Source: Euzebya sp. (GTDB lineage Bacteria; Actinomycetota; Nitriliruptoria; Euzebyales; Euzebyaceae). Taken from it: a stretch of DNA of 64,000 nt. The position numbers and the translations under genes were made by a program. Within the stretch, counting starts at the first letter, position 1; each line of letters opens with the position of its first letter. This document shows positions 36,019-44,182 of the stretch, piece by piece. The stretch spans positions 86,407-150,406 of the forward strand of contig NZ_CAXQBR010000067.1 of NCBI RefSeq assembly GCF_964222135.1, read 5' to 3'. Below the pieces are notes generated by a model that had not been told where the DNA came from, searched no databases, and saw nothing but the letters and a program-made list of their open reading frames with translations.

Positions 36019-37613
36019 GGGCGTCTCCCAGTGGTCAGGTCGTCGACGATCTGGTTGCGTCGCAGCTTGCCCGACGCGGTGCGGGGCAGGTCGGTCGCCA
36101 CCACGACGGTGGTCGGCAGCTTCTGGCGGGCCAGCCCCAGGTCCTCGAGGAAGCCGGCCAGCGGGGGGTGAAGCGCCCCCGCATCCGCGACGTCGGCGAC
36201 CACCACCGCGGCGACCCCCTCACCCAGTCGATCGTCGGGCACCCCGACCACGGCGACATCGCTGACCTGGGGGTGGCGCAGGATCGCCTCCTCGATGTCG
36301 CGGACGCTGAACTTCTCACCGCCCCGGTTGATGATCTCCTTGATCCGCCCGGTGATCGACACGAACCCGTCGGCTGAGACCACGCCGACGTCGCCGGTGT
36401 AGAACCAGCCGTCGGCGTCGATGGCCTCGACGTCCATCGCGGGGTCCAGGTAGCCGACCATCCGCTCGGGCCCGCGGATCCGCAGCTCACCCTCGCTGCC
36501 CGGTGGCAGCGGCTGGCGTTGCGCGTCGACGGCCTCCGCCTGCACCCCGATGGCGACCTGCCCGTCGGTGTGGGCGCGGTGCCACAGGTCGACGGTGTCG
36601 TTGGCGCGCGTGGCGGTCGGCAGCTCGGTCATGCCCCACAACCGGTGGGCGGCGATGCCCAGCCCGTCGGCGTCCTCGATCAGCTGTGGGGGGACCGACG
36701 CGCCGCCGGAGGTGAACTGCCGCAACGTCGTGGGCCTCGTCCCCCGCCGGGTGTAGGCGTCGACGATCCCCTGCAGGAAGGGGGTGGCGCCCGCGGCGTA
36801 GGTGACGCCCTCGGACTCGATCAGCTCGATCGCGGCGTCGCGGTCCCAGCGGTCCTGCAGCACCGCGGTCGCCCCGGTCATCGCCGGCACCAGGAACCCC
36901 TGCAGCAACCCGGTGATGTGGGTGAGGGGGGAGGCCATGAACATCGCGTCGCGCCACGTCAGCGCCCAGTCCGTCGCCATGGCCCGGCACTCGTGCAGCA
37001 GCGTGGCGCTGGTGTGCACCGCCCCCTTGGGCGCCGAGGTGGTGCCTGAGGTGAACAGCACCAGGCACGGCGCATCGCCGGGCCGGCTGGTCACGTCGAT
37101 GTCGGGCGCGTCACCGCCGGCGGCGGCGGTCGTGAGGGGCTGCCAGCCGTCCCTCCCCTCCCCCGCCACGATGCGTCCACGCAGCCGCAGGTCGGTGGTC
37201 GCGAGCACCTCGTCGAACTCGGCGGTGTAGTCACGTCCGCGGTAGTCCGACGGGACGACGACCGCGGCAGGCCGCACCTGGGTCAGCACCGCGGTCAGCT
37301 CGTGCGCCCGGTAGATCGGCACGACCGGGTTGCTGGTCGCGCCGACGTGCCAGATGGCGCTGGCCACCGCGACCGCGTCGACGGAGTTCCCGAGCGTCCA
37401 CGACACGGTGTCGCCGGGGCCGATGCCGAGGGCGGTCAGCTGCGCGGCGATCTGCCGGGACCGGACGGCCAGCGCGGCGAAGGTGATCCGCTCGTCGGCC
37501 AGCACCAGCGCGTCGCGGTCCGGCCACCACTCCGCCGCCAGCGGCAGCAGCCAGCCGATCCACTGGTCGGTGTGGTACCCCATCGCCCGCCACGTCAGCG
37601 CGTCGTGTCCCAT
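36015..37613 (-). CDS. acyl-CoA synthetase, AMP-forming
   Basis: A 532-residue ANL-superfamily ligase that activates a carboxylic acid to its CoA thioester via an acyl-adenylate. LVLFTSGTTSAPKGAVHT is the phosphate-binding loop (A3). HRLWGMTELP is the A5 motif, and DGWFYTGDVGVVSADGFVSITGRIKEIINRGGEKFS contains A7-A8 and the hinge. The catalytic lysine lies in PRTASGKLRRNQI. The length is typical. Located with a complete amino-acid-type ABC importer and beta-oxidation genes, it most likely activates the imported acid. An N-terminal double start (ATG at 37613, or the inner MGYHTD) is possible. Confidence 0.92.
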   Translation of the reverse strand: MGHDALTWRAMGYHTDQWIGWLLPLAAEWWPDRDALVLADERITFAALAVRSRQIAAQLTALGIGPGDTVSWTLGNSVDAVAVASAIWHVGATSNPVVPIYRAHELTAVLTQVRPAAVVVPSDYRGRDYTAEFDEVLATTDLRLRGRIVAGEGRDGWQPLTTAAAGGDAPDIDVTSRPGDAPCLVLFTSGTTSAPKGAVHTSATLLHECRAMATDWALTWRDAMFMASPLTHITGLLQGFLVPAMTGATAVLQDRWDRDAAIELIESEGVTYAAGATPFLQGIVDAYTRRGTRPTTLRQFTSGGASVPPQLIEDADGLGIAAHRLWGMTELPTATRANDTVDLWHRAHTDGQVAIGVQAEAVDAQRQPLPPGSEGELRIRGPERMVGYLDPAMDVEAIDADGWFYTGDVGVVSADGFVSITGRIKEIINRGGEKFSVRDIEEAILRHPQVSDVAVVGVPDDRLGEGVAAVVVADVADAGALHPPLAGFLEDLGLARQKLPTTVVVATDLPRTASGKLRRNQIVDDLTTGRRP

Positions 37614-37623
37614 CGGTCCCTCC

Positions 37624-38466
37624 TCAGCGGTCGTCGTCGGTCGACAGGCCGGCGAGGGCCGCGGCCACCTCCGCAGCCTCCCACGCCGGCCGGGTCACCC
37701 CCGGCCCGTCGAAGGCAGGTGGCGACAGGGTCGACAGGGTCCGCCCGTCGAAGCGGACCACCTGCCCGGTGATCGGTGCGGTGGCGTCGGACAGCAGCGC
37801 GACGACCAGGGGGGCGACGTCCTCGGGACGGTGGGAGGGGTCGACGCGGCCGCGGCCCGAGGGTGACGCCTCCACCATCGGGGTGCGGGCCAGCGGCGAG
37901 ATCGCGTTGACCCGGATCCCGGTGCCACCGGTGTCGGTGGCCCAGGCCCACGTGGCGGAGAGGACCGCGCCCTTCGAGGCGGCGTAGAGGCTCATCGCGG
38001 GCATGCCGAGGGCCGCGCCGGAGGTGACGGTCACGATCGATCCGCCGCGGCCCTGGCTGACCATGTGGCTGATCGCACGGGTGCCGCAGGCCAGGACGCC
38101 GACGACGTTGGTGGCGGTGCACGCCTCGACCTGCTCGGGGGTGATCTCCCAGGGCGGGCCCTCGGGGAAGATCCCGGCGTTGGCGACCAACCCGTCGACG
38201 GCGCCGAGCTCGGCGGCGCAGCGGTCGACGACCGCCGCGGCCGACTCGGCGGTGGCGACCGACCCGACAGCGGCCATGGCGGTGCCGCCCGCGTCGGTGA
38301 TCGTGCCGACGACCTCCTCGACGGCGTCGCCGTCGATGTCGTTGACGACGACGGCCGCGCCGGCGGCGGCGCACGCCAGGGCGTAGGCGGCGCCCAGCCC
38401 GCGACCGGCGCCGGTGACGACGACGGCCTTGCCGTCCAGCCGGGTCTCATCCGTCGGCTGGCTCAT
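37624..38466 (-). CDS. short-chain dehydrogenase/reductase
   Basis: A 280-residue SDR. AVVVTGAGRGLGAAYALACAAAGAAVVVNDID has the TGxxxGxG motif and an Asp that favours NAD. GLVANAG and TVTSGAALGMPAMSLYAASKGAV give the Asn, Ser, Tyr-x3-Lys tetrad. ISPLARTPMVEA is the family's PG loop variant. It resembles the N-terminal dehydrogenase unit of multifunctional beta-oxidation proteins, so 3-hydroxyacyl-CoA dehydrogenation is plausible. It starts within the stop of livF (ATGA overlap) and ends 10 bases before the acyl-CoA synthetase gene. It therefore links transport and activation genes within the operon. Confidence 0.86.
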   Translation of the reverse strand: MSQPTDETRLDGKAVVVTGAGRGLGAAYALACAAAGAAVVVNDIDGDAVEEVVGTITDAGGTAMAAVGSVATAESAAAVVDRCAAELGAVDGLVANAGIFPEGPPWEITPEQVEACTATNVVGVLACGTRAISHMVSQGRGGSIVTVTSGAALGMPAMSLYAASKGAVLSATWAWATDTGGTGIRVNAISPLARTPMVEASPSGRGRVDPSHRPEDVAPLVVALLSDATAPITGQVVRFDGRTLSTLSPPAFDGPGVTRPAWEAAEVAAALAGLSTDDDR

Positions 38467-39182
38467 GTGGTCTGTCCCAGGTAGCGGCGGTGGACGATGT
38501 CGCCGAAGTCGGCGGCGGTCGGGTCGGCGGTCTCGGCGACCGTGCCGCTGACCAGGATGTGGGCGACCGAGGCGACGCGCTGGACGACCTCCAGGCGCTG
38601 CTCGACCAGCAGCACGGCGGTGCCGGCGGCCAGGACCTGCTCGATCCCCTCGGAGATGCGGGCCACCAGGCGGGGGGCAAGGCCGACGGTCGGCTCGTCG
38701 AGCAGCAGGACGCGGGGACGGGCCATCAGCGCGCGGGCGAAGGCGAGGAACTGCTGCTGGCCGCCGCTGAGGGCGCTGGCGGGGGTGTCGAACATCTCCT
38801 CGAGCTCACCGAACACGTCGAGGGCGCGGCGCAGGTCGGCGTCGCCGCCGCGGCGGCCAGCGGTGGCGACGTGGGCGAGGGTCAGGTTCTCGCGGACGCT
38901 CAGCCGCGGGAAGACGTGGCGGTTCTCGAGCACGTGGCCCAGGCCGGCGCGGACGCGGGTCTCGGCGGGCAGGTCGTGCAGCGGCGTGCCGTCCAGGGTG
39001 ATCGCCGCCCCGCGGTCGACGGCTTCGAGGCCGCTCAGGCCGCGCAGCAGGGACGTCTTGCCGGCGCCGTTGGGGCCGACGACGGCGACGCACGTCGCGT
39101 CGGGCACGTCGAGCCGGTCGACCGTGACCGCGTGGACGCCGCCGTAGCGGACGGTCACGTCCCGGCAGGTCAGCTCGGCCAT
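38463..39182 (-). CDS. livF: branched-chain-type ABC transporter ATP-binding protein
   Basis: A 239-residue ATPase of the LivF type. VAVVGPNGAGKTSLL is Walker A, ALSGGQQQFLAFARAL the ABC signature and VLLLDEPTVGLAP Walker B, followed by LLVEQRLEVV with the switch region. The VLENRHVFPRLSVRENL segment is typical of LivF. It should pair with the ATPase domain of the LivM-LivG fusion encoded next to it to energise import by LivH/LivM. The ATG at 39182 precedes the first recognised strand. Because the operon is catabolic, the cargo is probably an organic acid rather than leucine. Confidence 0.92.
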   Translation of the reverse strand: MAELTCRDVTVRYGGVHAVTVDRLDVPDATCVAVVGPNGAGKTSLLRGLSGLEAVDRGAAITLDGTPLHDLPAETRVRAGLGHVLENRHVFPRLSVRENLTLAHVATAGRRGGDADLRRALDVFGELEEMFDTPASALSGGQQQFLAFARALMARPRVLLLDEPTVGLAPRLVARISEGIEQVLAAGTAVLLVEQRLEVVQRVASVAHILVSGTVAETADPTAADFGDIVHRRYLGQTT

Positions 39183-39207
39183 GTCGCTCCCCTCGTGTCG
39201 GGCTGGG

Positions 39208-40947
39208 TCATGCCAGGTACGCCTCACGGACCTCGGGGCTGTCCTGCAGCTCGGCCGGCGGGCCGCTCCACAGGATCGCGCCCAGGTTCATGACCGCGAC
39301 GGTGTCACAGACGTCGTGGACCAGCTCCAGGTGGTGCTCGACGAGCACGACCGGGACGCCCTCGGCGGCGACGCGGGTGATCAGCTGGCCGAGCAGGGCC
39401 ATGTCCTCTGCGGACAGCCCGGCGGCGGGTTCGTCGAGGAGCAGGAGCCGGGGCGCGCGCAGGACGGCCATGCCGACCTCGAGGAACCGCCTGGTGCCGT
39501 GGGCGAGGGTGCGGACGGTGGCGCGGCGCTGGTCGAGCAGGCCGGTGTCGCGGAGGAAGGTCATGGCCAGCCCCTCGAACCGCTCCCGGTGCGCCGGTGG
39601 GCCGGTGGCGCCGCGACGCGCGAGGGCGAGGTGCTCGTCGACGCTGAGGTCGCCGAAGACCTTGGGGACCTGGAAGGTGCGGCTGACGCCCTCGGTCGCC
39701 AGCGCGACCGGGTCGCCGACGGCGACGGGCGTGCCGTCGATGCGGACCTCGCCGGCCTCGGGCGGGTAGTAGCCGGACAGGACGTTGACCAGGGTGGTCT
39801 TGCCCGACCCGTTGGGACCGATGACCCCCAGGACCTGCCCGCCGCGCAGGGTGACGTCGACGTCGTCCAGGGCGACGACGCCGCCGAAGGAGCGGCGCAG
39901 GCCGCGGGCGTCCAGCTGGGCGCCGGTGTCGGCGGGCGCGGTCGGCCTCTGCGGGTCCTCCGCCGGTGCGGCGGTGTCGGCCGGGGGTGGGGTGGGCAGC
40001 AGCCGATCGGGCACCGGCACGCTGGTCCGCGACACGATGCCGCGGGGCAGCACCCGGATCGCGACGATGATCAGCCCGCCGTAGATGTAGCTGCTGAGCG
40101 CCGGGTGGCCGGACAGCAGGATCGGCAGGATGCCGACGATGGCCGCCCCGAGCACCGGACCGGAGCGGGTGCCGGGGCCGCCGAGGACCACCATGATCAA
40201 GAACAGCACCGACAGGTGGACGTCGAAGAAGTCCGGCGTGATCGCGGTGGACAGGTAGCTGAACATCGCCCCGCCGAGCGCGCCGACGCCGGTGCCCAGG
40301 GCGAACCCGGCGACCTTAGCCGGGTACACGGCGATGCCGAGGGCCGCGGCGCCCAGCTCGTCGGCCTTGATCGCCAGCGCGGCCCGGCCGAAGTGGGACA
40401 GCCGCAGCGCGGAGGCGCCCAGGTAGACGACCAGGGCCAGGGCCAGGGTGGCGAAGAACAGCTCGCCGGCGCCGGCGTCGTCCATCCCCCACACCAGCGG
40501 GGCGCGGATGCCGAGCACGCCGCCGACCCCGCCGGTGATGTCGAGACCGCGGGCGGCGTCCTGGACGACGAAGGTCAGGCCGAGGGACACCATGGCCAGG
40601 CCGATGACGCCCAGCCGGCCGGCGGGCAGCCCCATCACCGCGCCGGCTGCGGTGCCGACGACCAGTGCGGCGGCCAGCCCGATGACGACCGGCGCGTCGA
40701 GGGTCGTGGTCAGGATGGCGCTGGTGTAGGCGCCGACGGCGAAGGCGGCGCCCTGGCCGAGGGACAGCTGCCCGAACAGGCCGGCGGGGACGTTCAGGCC
40801 GATCGCGGCGATGCCGTACAGCAGGGCGAGGGACAGCAGGTACGTCTCGTAGGAGGCGACGCCCAGGACCGCGCCGGCGACGCCGATGGCGACCGCGGCC
40901 AGCGGCCCGTGGACGATCGGGTCGGCCAGTCGACGGCGCGCGTGCAC
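39208..40947 (-). CDS. LivM permease fused to LivG ATPase
   Basis: A 579-residue fusion. Residues 1 to about 310 are a LivM-type permease with about eight or nine membrane helices and the motif GLNVPAGLFGQLSLGQGAAFAVGAYTSAIL. A Pro/Thr-rich linker of ~35 residues (PTPPPADTAAPAEDPQRPTAP) connects it to a LivG-type ATPase. There VLGVIGPNGSGKTTLVNVLSG is Walker A, RTFQVPKVF the Q-loop and LLLLDEPAAGLS Walker B. The ABC signature is degenerate (TLAHGTRRFLEVGMAVL), which is common in LivG. The fusion enforces one permease to one ATPase. It lies 3 bases downstream of livH and 25 bases before livF. Confidence 0.9.
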   Translation of the reverse strand: MHARRRLADPIVHGPLAAVAIGVAGAVLGVASYETYLLSLALLYGIAAIGLNVPAGLFGQLSLGQGAAFAVGAYTSAILTTTLDAPVVIGLAAALVVGTAAGAVMGLPAGRLGVIGLAMVSLGLTFVVQDAARGLDITGGVGGVLGIRAPLVWGMDDAGAGELFFATLALALVVYLGASALRLSHFGRAALAIKADELGAAALGIAVYPAKVAGFALGTGVGALGGAMFSYLSTAITPDFFDVHLSVLFLIMVVLGGPGTRSGPVLGAAIVGILPILLSGHPALSSYIYGGLIIVAIRVLPRGIVSRTSVPVPDRLLPTPPPADTAAPAEDPQRPTAPADTGAQLDARGLRRSFGGVVALDDVDVTLRGGQVLGVIGPNGSGKTTLVNVLSGYYPPEAGEVRIDGTPVAVGDPVALATEGVSRTFQVPKVFGDLSVDEHLALARRGATGPPAHRERFEGLAMTFLRDTGLLDQRRATVRTLAHGTRRFLEVGMAVLRAPRLLLLDEPAAGLSAEDMALLGQLITRVAAEGVPVVLVEHHLELVHDVCDTVAVMNLGAILWSGPPAELQDSPEVREAYLA

Positions 40948-40950
40948 CCC

Positions 40951-41829
40951 TCAGACCTCCCGCAGCGTGGTGCCGCTGAACAGGCCGGTGGGGCGGACCA
41001 GGTAGAAGAGCAGGAAGCAGCCGAAGACGACGGCGTTCACCCACACCGCGCTCAGGTGGTACGCGGTCGCCTGGATGACGAACCCGACGACGTAGGCGCC
41101 GATGTACCCACCGGTGATGTTGGCCAGCCCGCCGATCGCGGCGGCGACGAAGCCGATGAACACCAGGCCGAAGCCGGTGTGGGGCTCGACCAGGAAGATC
41201 GGGGCGACGACCAGGCCGGTGACCGCGGCGACCAGGGCGGAGATCATCAGCGCGATCCGCGACATCCGCGTCGGGGAGATGCCGATCATGCGGGCGCCGT
41301 CGGCGTCCTCGGCGACCGCGGTCAGCATCCGCCCCAGGTCCGTGCGGTCGTACAGCCAGGTCAGGGCGATCAGCACGACCACGGCGGCGACGATCACCAG
41401 CAGCCCCTGGGGGCTCAGCCGCGCCCCGGCCACCTCGAGCGGCTGGCGGGGCAGGGCGATCGGGAAGGACTGCACCTGCCCCTCGAAGGGGGCGAACGCG
41501 GCCTGCTGCAGGATCAGGCTGACGCCCAGGGTGGAGAGGATCCAGGGGTACTGGCCGGGCTGGCCGATGAAGGGCCGGATGGCGACGACCTCCTCGACCA
41601 GCACCAGCGCCACCGGGACGACGACCGCGGCCACGAGCGCCACCCAGGCCGGCCAGTCGAGGATCGTGTAGCTGACGAGCGCGGCCATCGGTGCCCAGAC
41701 GATCAGCTCGCCGTGGGCGAAGTTCAGCACCCGGGTGGTGCGCTCGACGACGTTGAAGCCGGTGGCGACCAGCGCGTACACGCTGCCTGAGACCAGGGCC
41801 GGGATGACCAGGAAGTTGATGAAGTCCAT
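40951..41829 (-). CDS. livH: branched-chain-type ABC transporter permease
   Basis: A 292-residue membrane protein of the LivH family. FLVIPALVSGSVYALVATGFNVVERTTRVLNFAHGELIVWAPMAALVSY is the hallmark N-terminal region. RMIGISPTRMSRIALMISALVAAVTGLVVAPIF contains the EAA-like cytoplasmic loop that contacts the ATPases. GLVFIGFVAAAIGGLANITGGYIGAYVVG follows. About eight helices are visible. Together with the LivM domain of the next gene it forms the translocation path. It starts 20 bases after the substrate-binding protein gene, in the same operon. Confidence 0.92.
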   Translation of the reverse strand: MDFINFLVIPALVSGSVYALVATGFNVVERTTRVLNFAHGELIVWAPMAALVSYTILDWPAWVALVAAVVVPVALVLVEEVVAIRPFIGQPGQYPWILSTLGVSLILQQAAFAPFEGQVQSFPIALPRQPLEVAGARLSPQGLLVIVAAVVVLIALTWLYDRTDLGRMLTAVAEDADGARMIGISPTRMSRIALMISALVAAVTGLVVAPIFLVEPHTGFGLVFIGFVAAAIGGLANITGGYIGAYVVGFVIQATAYHLSAVWVNAVVFGCFLLFYLVRPTGLFSGTTLREV

Positions 41830-41849
41830 GTGGCGCTGGTCGCCCCGTC

Positions 41850-43262
41850 CTAGTCGAACAGACCCTCAGGTGCCGCGCAGGTGCCCTGGCACTGCTGGCC
41901 GGCGTTGAAGCCCGACAGCTGGTCCAAGGTGATGCCGACGTGGTCGTCGGGTGTGTAGGTCCGCGTGCCGCGGGTGACCTGGAAGGGCTCGCCGCTCTCG
42001 AGGGCCTCGCGGATCGCCTCGGGGTCGGTGGAGCCGGCCCGGTCGATGGCCTCGGCGAGGATGAACACGCCGTCCGCCCACAGCGAGGCGTTCAGGTGCT
42101 CGCCCTGCAGCTTCTCCTCGCCGAACATCTGGCCGAAGCGGTCGAAGAAGGCCTGGGTCAGGTCGGTCGTCTCGGGGCCGGGGGTGCCGGGCTCGTCGGA
42201 GAGGAACGCCAGGGGGATCGGCACGCCGACGGCCTGGGCCAGGGTCTCCTCCCCGACCGATTCGCGGACGCCGGCCTCACCGATGACCGCAGGGGCGGTG
42301 GTCGGGACCTCCCAGCCGAGGGTCTCGAGGCCCTGGAGGGTGCGGACCAGACCGGGTCCGAGGCCCCAGTACATCAGGCCGGTCGCGCCGGCGTCCTGCA
42401 GCTGGTTCAGCTGACCGGTGACGTCGGTGGCGTTCGGTGGGAAGTTGACGACGGCGACGGCCTCTGCGCCCTCCTCGGCGAGCAGGGCCTCAGCGGCCTC
42501 GGCGGCCTCCTGCCCGAAGGCGCCGTCCTCGTAGATGATGCCGATCTCCTCGACGCCGGCGGTGTCGAGCAGGTACTGCGCGGCGGTGCCGACGTTCAGG
42601 TCGCCGGACTCGCCGGTGCTGAACGCCCACGGGTTGGCGCCGGCCTCCCAGATGGAGTTGGCGGTGGCGGAGGTGAGGGTGGGGATGCCGGCCTCGTCGA
42701 TGATCGGGGCCTCGGCCAGGAACTCGCCGGACAGCGACGAGCCGATGATGCCGACGACGCCGTCCTGGATCAGCTGGCGCGCGCCGCTGGCGGCCTGGGT
42801 CGGGTCGCCCGCGGTGTCGACGGTCTGCAGCTCGAGGGGACGACCGTCGAGGACGCCGCCCTGGGCGTTGACGTGCTCGACGGCGGCGGTGGCCCCGTCG
42901 GTGAACAGCTGGCCCAGGGCCGCGGTCGGCCCGGTCAAGGTGGGCAGCAGGCCGATCACGATCGGCTCGCCGTCGGCAGGGTCGTCGGCGTCGTCGTCGG
43001 CGCCCTCTCCCCCGGTCGCGCCCGTGTCGTCGGCAGCGTCGGTGGGCTCGGCCTCGTCATCGGCGGGTTCGGTGTCGGCCTCGTCCTCGGCTTGTGCCGT
43101 GTCGCCCGCGGTGTCGTCCGGGTCAGCCGCGGCGGGCGCGTCGGCGTCGTCGCCGCCGCAGGCCGCCAGGCCGAGGGCCAGCAGCAGCACCGCCATGGCG
43201 GCGATCAGTCGCGTGGGAGTGTGGGCTCGGGACCCGGGGGTCCTCCATGTGATGCCTCGCAC
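41850..43262 (-). CDS. livK: branched-chain-type ABC transporter substrate-binding lipoprotein
   Basis: A 470-residue type I periplasmic-binding-like protein. The signal ends in the lipobox LGLAAC, so the protein is lipid-anchored outside the membrane. An acidic low-complexity linker (about residues 37-90) rich in Asp, Glu and Ala precedes the binding domain. That domain begins PIVIGLLPTLTGPTAALGQLFTDGATAAVEHVNAQGGVL and includes GVVGIIGSSLSGEFLAEAPIIDEAGIPTLTSATAN. This pattern belongs to Peripla_BP_6 receptors for amino acids, aromatic acids and other carboxylates. It is probably strongly expressed as the first gene after the motif at 43311. The true ligand is unknown. Confidence 0.92.
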   Translation of the reverse strand: MRGITWRTPGSRAHTPTRLIAAMAVLLLALGLAACGGDDADAPAAADPDDTAGDTAQAEDEADTEPADDEAEPTDAADDTGATGGEGADDDADDPADGEPIVIGLLPTLTGPTAALGQLFTDGATAAVEHVNAQGGVLDGRPLELQTVDTAGDPTQAASGARQLIQDGVVGIIGSSLSGEFLAEAPIIDEAGIPTLTSATANSIWEAGANPWAFSTGESGDLNVGTAAQYLLDTAGVEEIGIIYEDGAFGQEAAEAAEALLAEEGAEAVAVVNFPPNATDVTGQLNQLQDAGATGLMYWGLGPGLVRTLQGLETLGWEVPTTAPAVIGEAGVRESVGEETLAQAVGVPIPLAFLSDEPGTPGPETTDLTQAFFDRFGQMFGEEKLQGEHLNASLWADGVFILAEAIDRAGSTDPEAIREALESGEPFQVTRGTRTYTPDDHVGITLDQLSGFNAGQQCQGTCAAPEGLFD

Positions 43263-43310
43263 CTGCGTCCCTCCTGGAGCCCGCGGGCTCCGATCAACAA
43301 TCGGCTCTAT

Positions 43311-43328
43311 CTTTATAAACTTATAAGG
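43311..43328. promoter_or_regulatory. AT-rich operator-like motif upstream of livK
   Basis: CTTTATAAACTTATAAGG lies 49 bases upstream of livK and between livK and the upstream crotonase gene, in very GC-rich surroundings. It is an imperfect palindrome and closely matches the motif at 44146-44162 in front of the divergent acyl-CoA dehydrogenase operon. A shared repressor site, or an overlapping -10 region, is the simplest explanation. Confidence 0.6.
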
Positions 43329-43343
43329 ATGGCGGAGGCGTGG

Positions 43344-44132
43344 TCAACCCCGACCGTCGCGCAGGGCGGCGATGCGCGCGATGTGCGCCGCCGAGCGCAT
43401 GGACGCCCGTTCGGCGGTCACGCCGAGCTCGATGGCCGGCCACCCGGCCAGCAACTGCGTGTTGAGGGTGCGCTTGGTGTCCTGCACCGCCTGGGGGGGC
43501 AGGTCCGCCAGCCGGCGGGCCAGGTCCATCGCCTCGTCCAGCACCTGGTCGGCCGGGACGACGCGGTTGGCCAGTCCGTGGCGGGAGGCCTCCTCGGCCG
43601 GCAGGCGTCGCCCCAGGAAGAGGAACTCCTTGGCGATGTGCATGCTGGTCAGGGACGGCCACAGCGCGCCCCCGTCGCCGGCGACCAGGCCGACGGCGAC
43701 GTGGGGGTCGGCCAGGTGGGCGTCGGCGGACATGACGACGATGTCGCTCATCACCGTCAGGCTGCAGCCCAGTCCGACCGCGGGACCGTTGACCGCCGCG
43801 ACGACGGGCAGCGGGAAGCCGAGCATGGCCGTGATCAGCGCGGCCGCACCGGCCGCGGCGTCGGATGCCCTCGCGTCGCTGGCGTTGATCTCCGCGATCC
43901 AGTCGAAGTCCCCGCCCGCGCTGAACGCGCTGCCGGCGCCGGTCAGCACCACGGACCGGGCCTCGGCGTCAGCGGCCAGCCGACCCCAGACGGCGACCAG
44001 GCCGTCGTGCATCGCCTCGTCCACGGCGTTCAGGTGCTCGGGGCGCTGCATCGTCACGACGCGGACGGGCCCGTCGGCGCGGACCTCGACCTCGGGGGGC
44101 AATTCGTCGTACATCCGAGTCATCCTCTCCAT
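43344..44132 (-). CDS. enoyl-CoA hydratase family protein
   Basis: A 262-residue crotonase-family enzyme. SAFSAGGDFDWIAEI forms the first oxyanion loop and VNGPAVGLGCSLTVMSDIVVMSADAHLADPHVAVGLVAGDGGALWP the second. The second catalytic Glu of true hydratases appears replaced (GDGGA in place of PExG), so isomerase, hydrolase or another crotonase reaction is possible. The C-terminal helix DTKRTLNTQLLAGWPAIELGVTAERASMRS is normal. It is the first gene of the minus-strand arm, and its start lies 50 bases from the acyl-CoA dehydrogenase operon that runs the other way. Confidence 0.87.
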   Translation of the reverse strand: MERMTRMYDELPPEVEVRADGPVRVVTMQRPEHLNAVDEAMHDGLVAVWGRLAADAEARSVVLTGAGSAFSAGGDFDWIAEINASDARASDAAAGAAALITAMLGFPLPVVAAVNGPAVGLGCSLTVMSDIVVMSADAHLADPHVAVGLVAGDGGALWPSLTSMHIAKEFLFLGRRLPAEEASRHGLANRVVPADQVLDEAMDLARRLADLPPQAVQDTKRTLNTQLLAGWPAIELGVTAERASMRSAAHIARIAALRDGRG

Positions 44133-44145
44133 CGGGTTGCTGTTA

Positions 44146-44162
44146 CTTTATAAAGATTATAG
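44146..44162. promoter_or_regulatory. AT-rich operator-like motif in divergent promoter
   Basis: CTTTATAAAGATTATAG sits between the crotonase gene (start 44132) and the acyl-CoA dehydrogenase gene (start 44183). Its first ten bases form a perfect palindrome. It matches the livK-upstream motif in CTTTATAAA and in the following TTATA. One protein bound here could control both arms of the regulon. Confidence 0.6.
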
Positions 44163-44182
44163 ATTCGAGCCAAGCGGCATCG

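Noticed and set aside
39181..41790. 869-codon open frame opposite the liv genes
   Set aside because: It is a shadow of three recognised transporter genes; its Gln/Gly/Asp-rich composition reflects the complement of membrane-protein codons.
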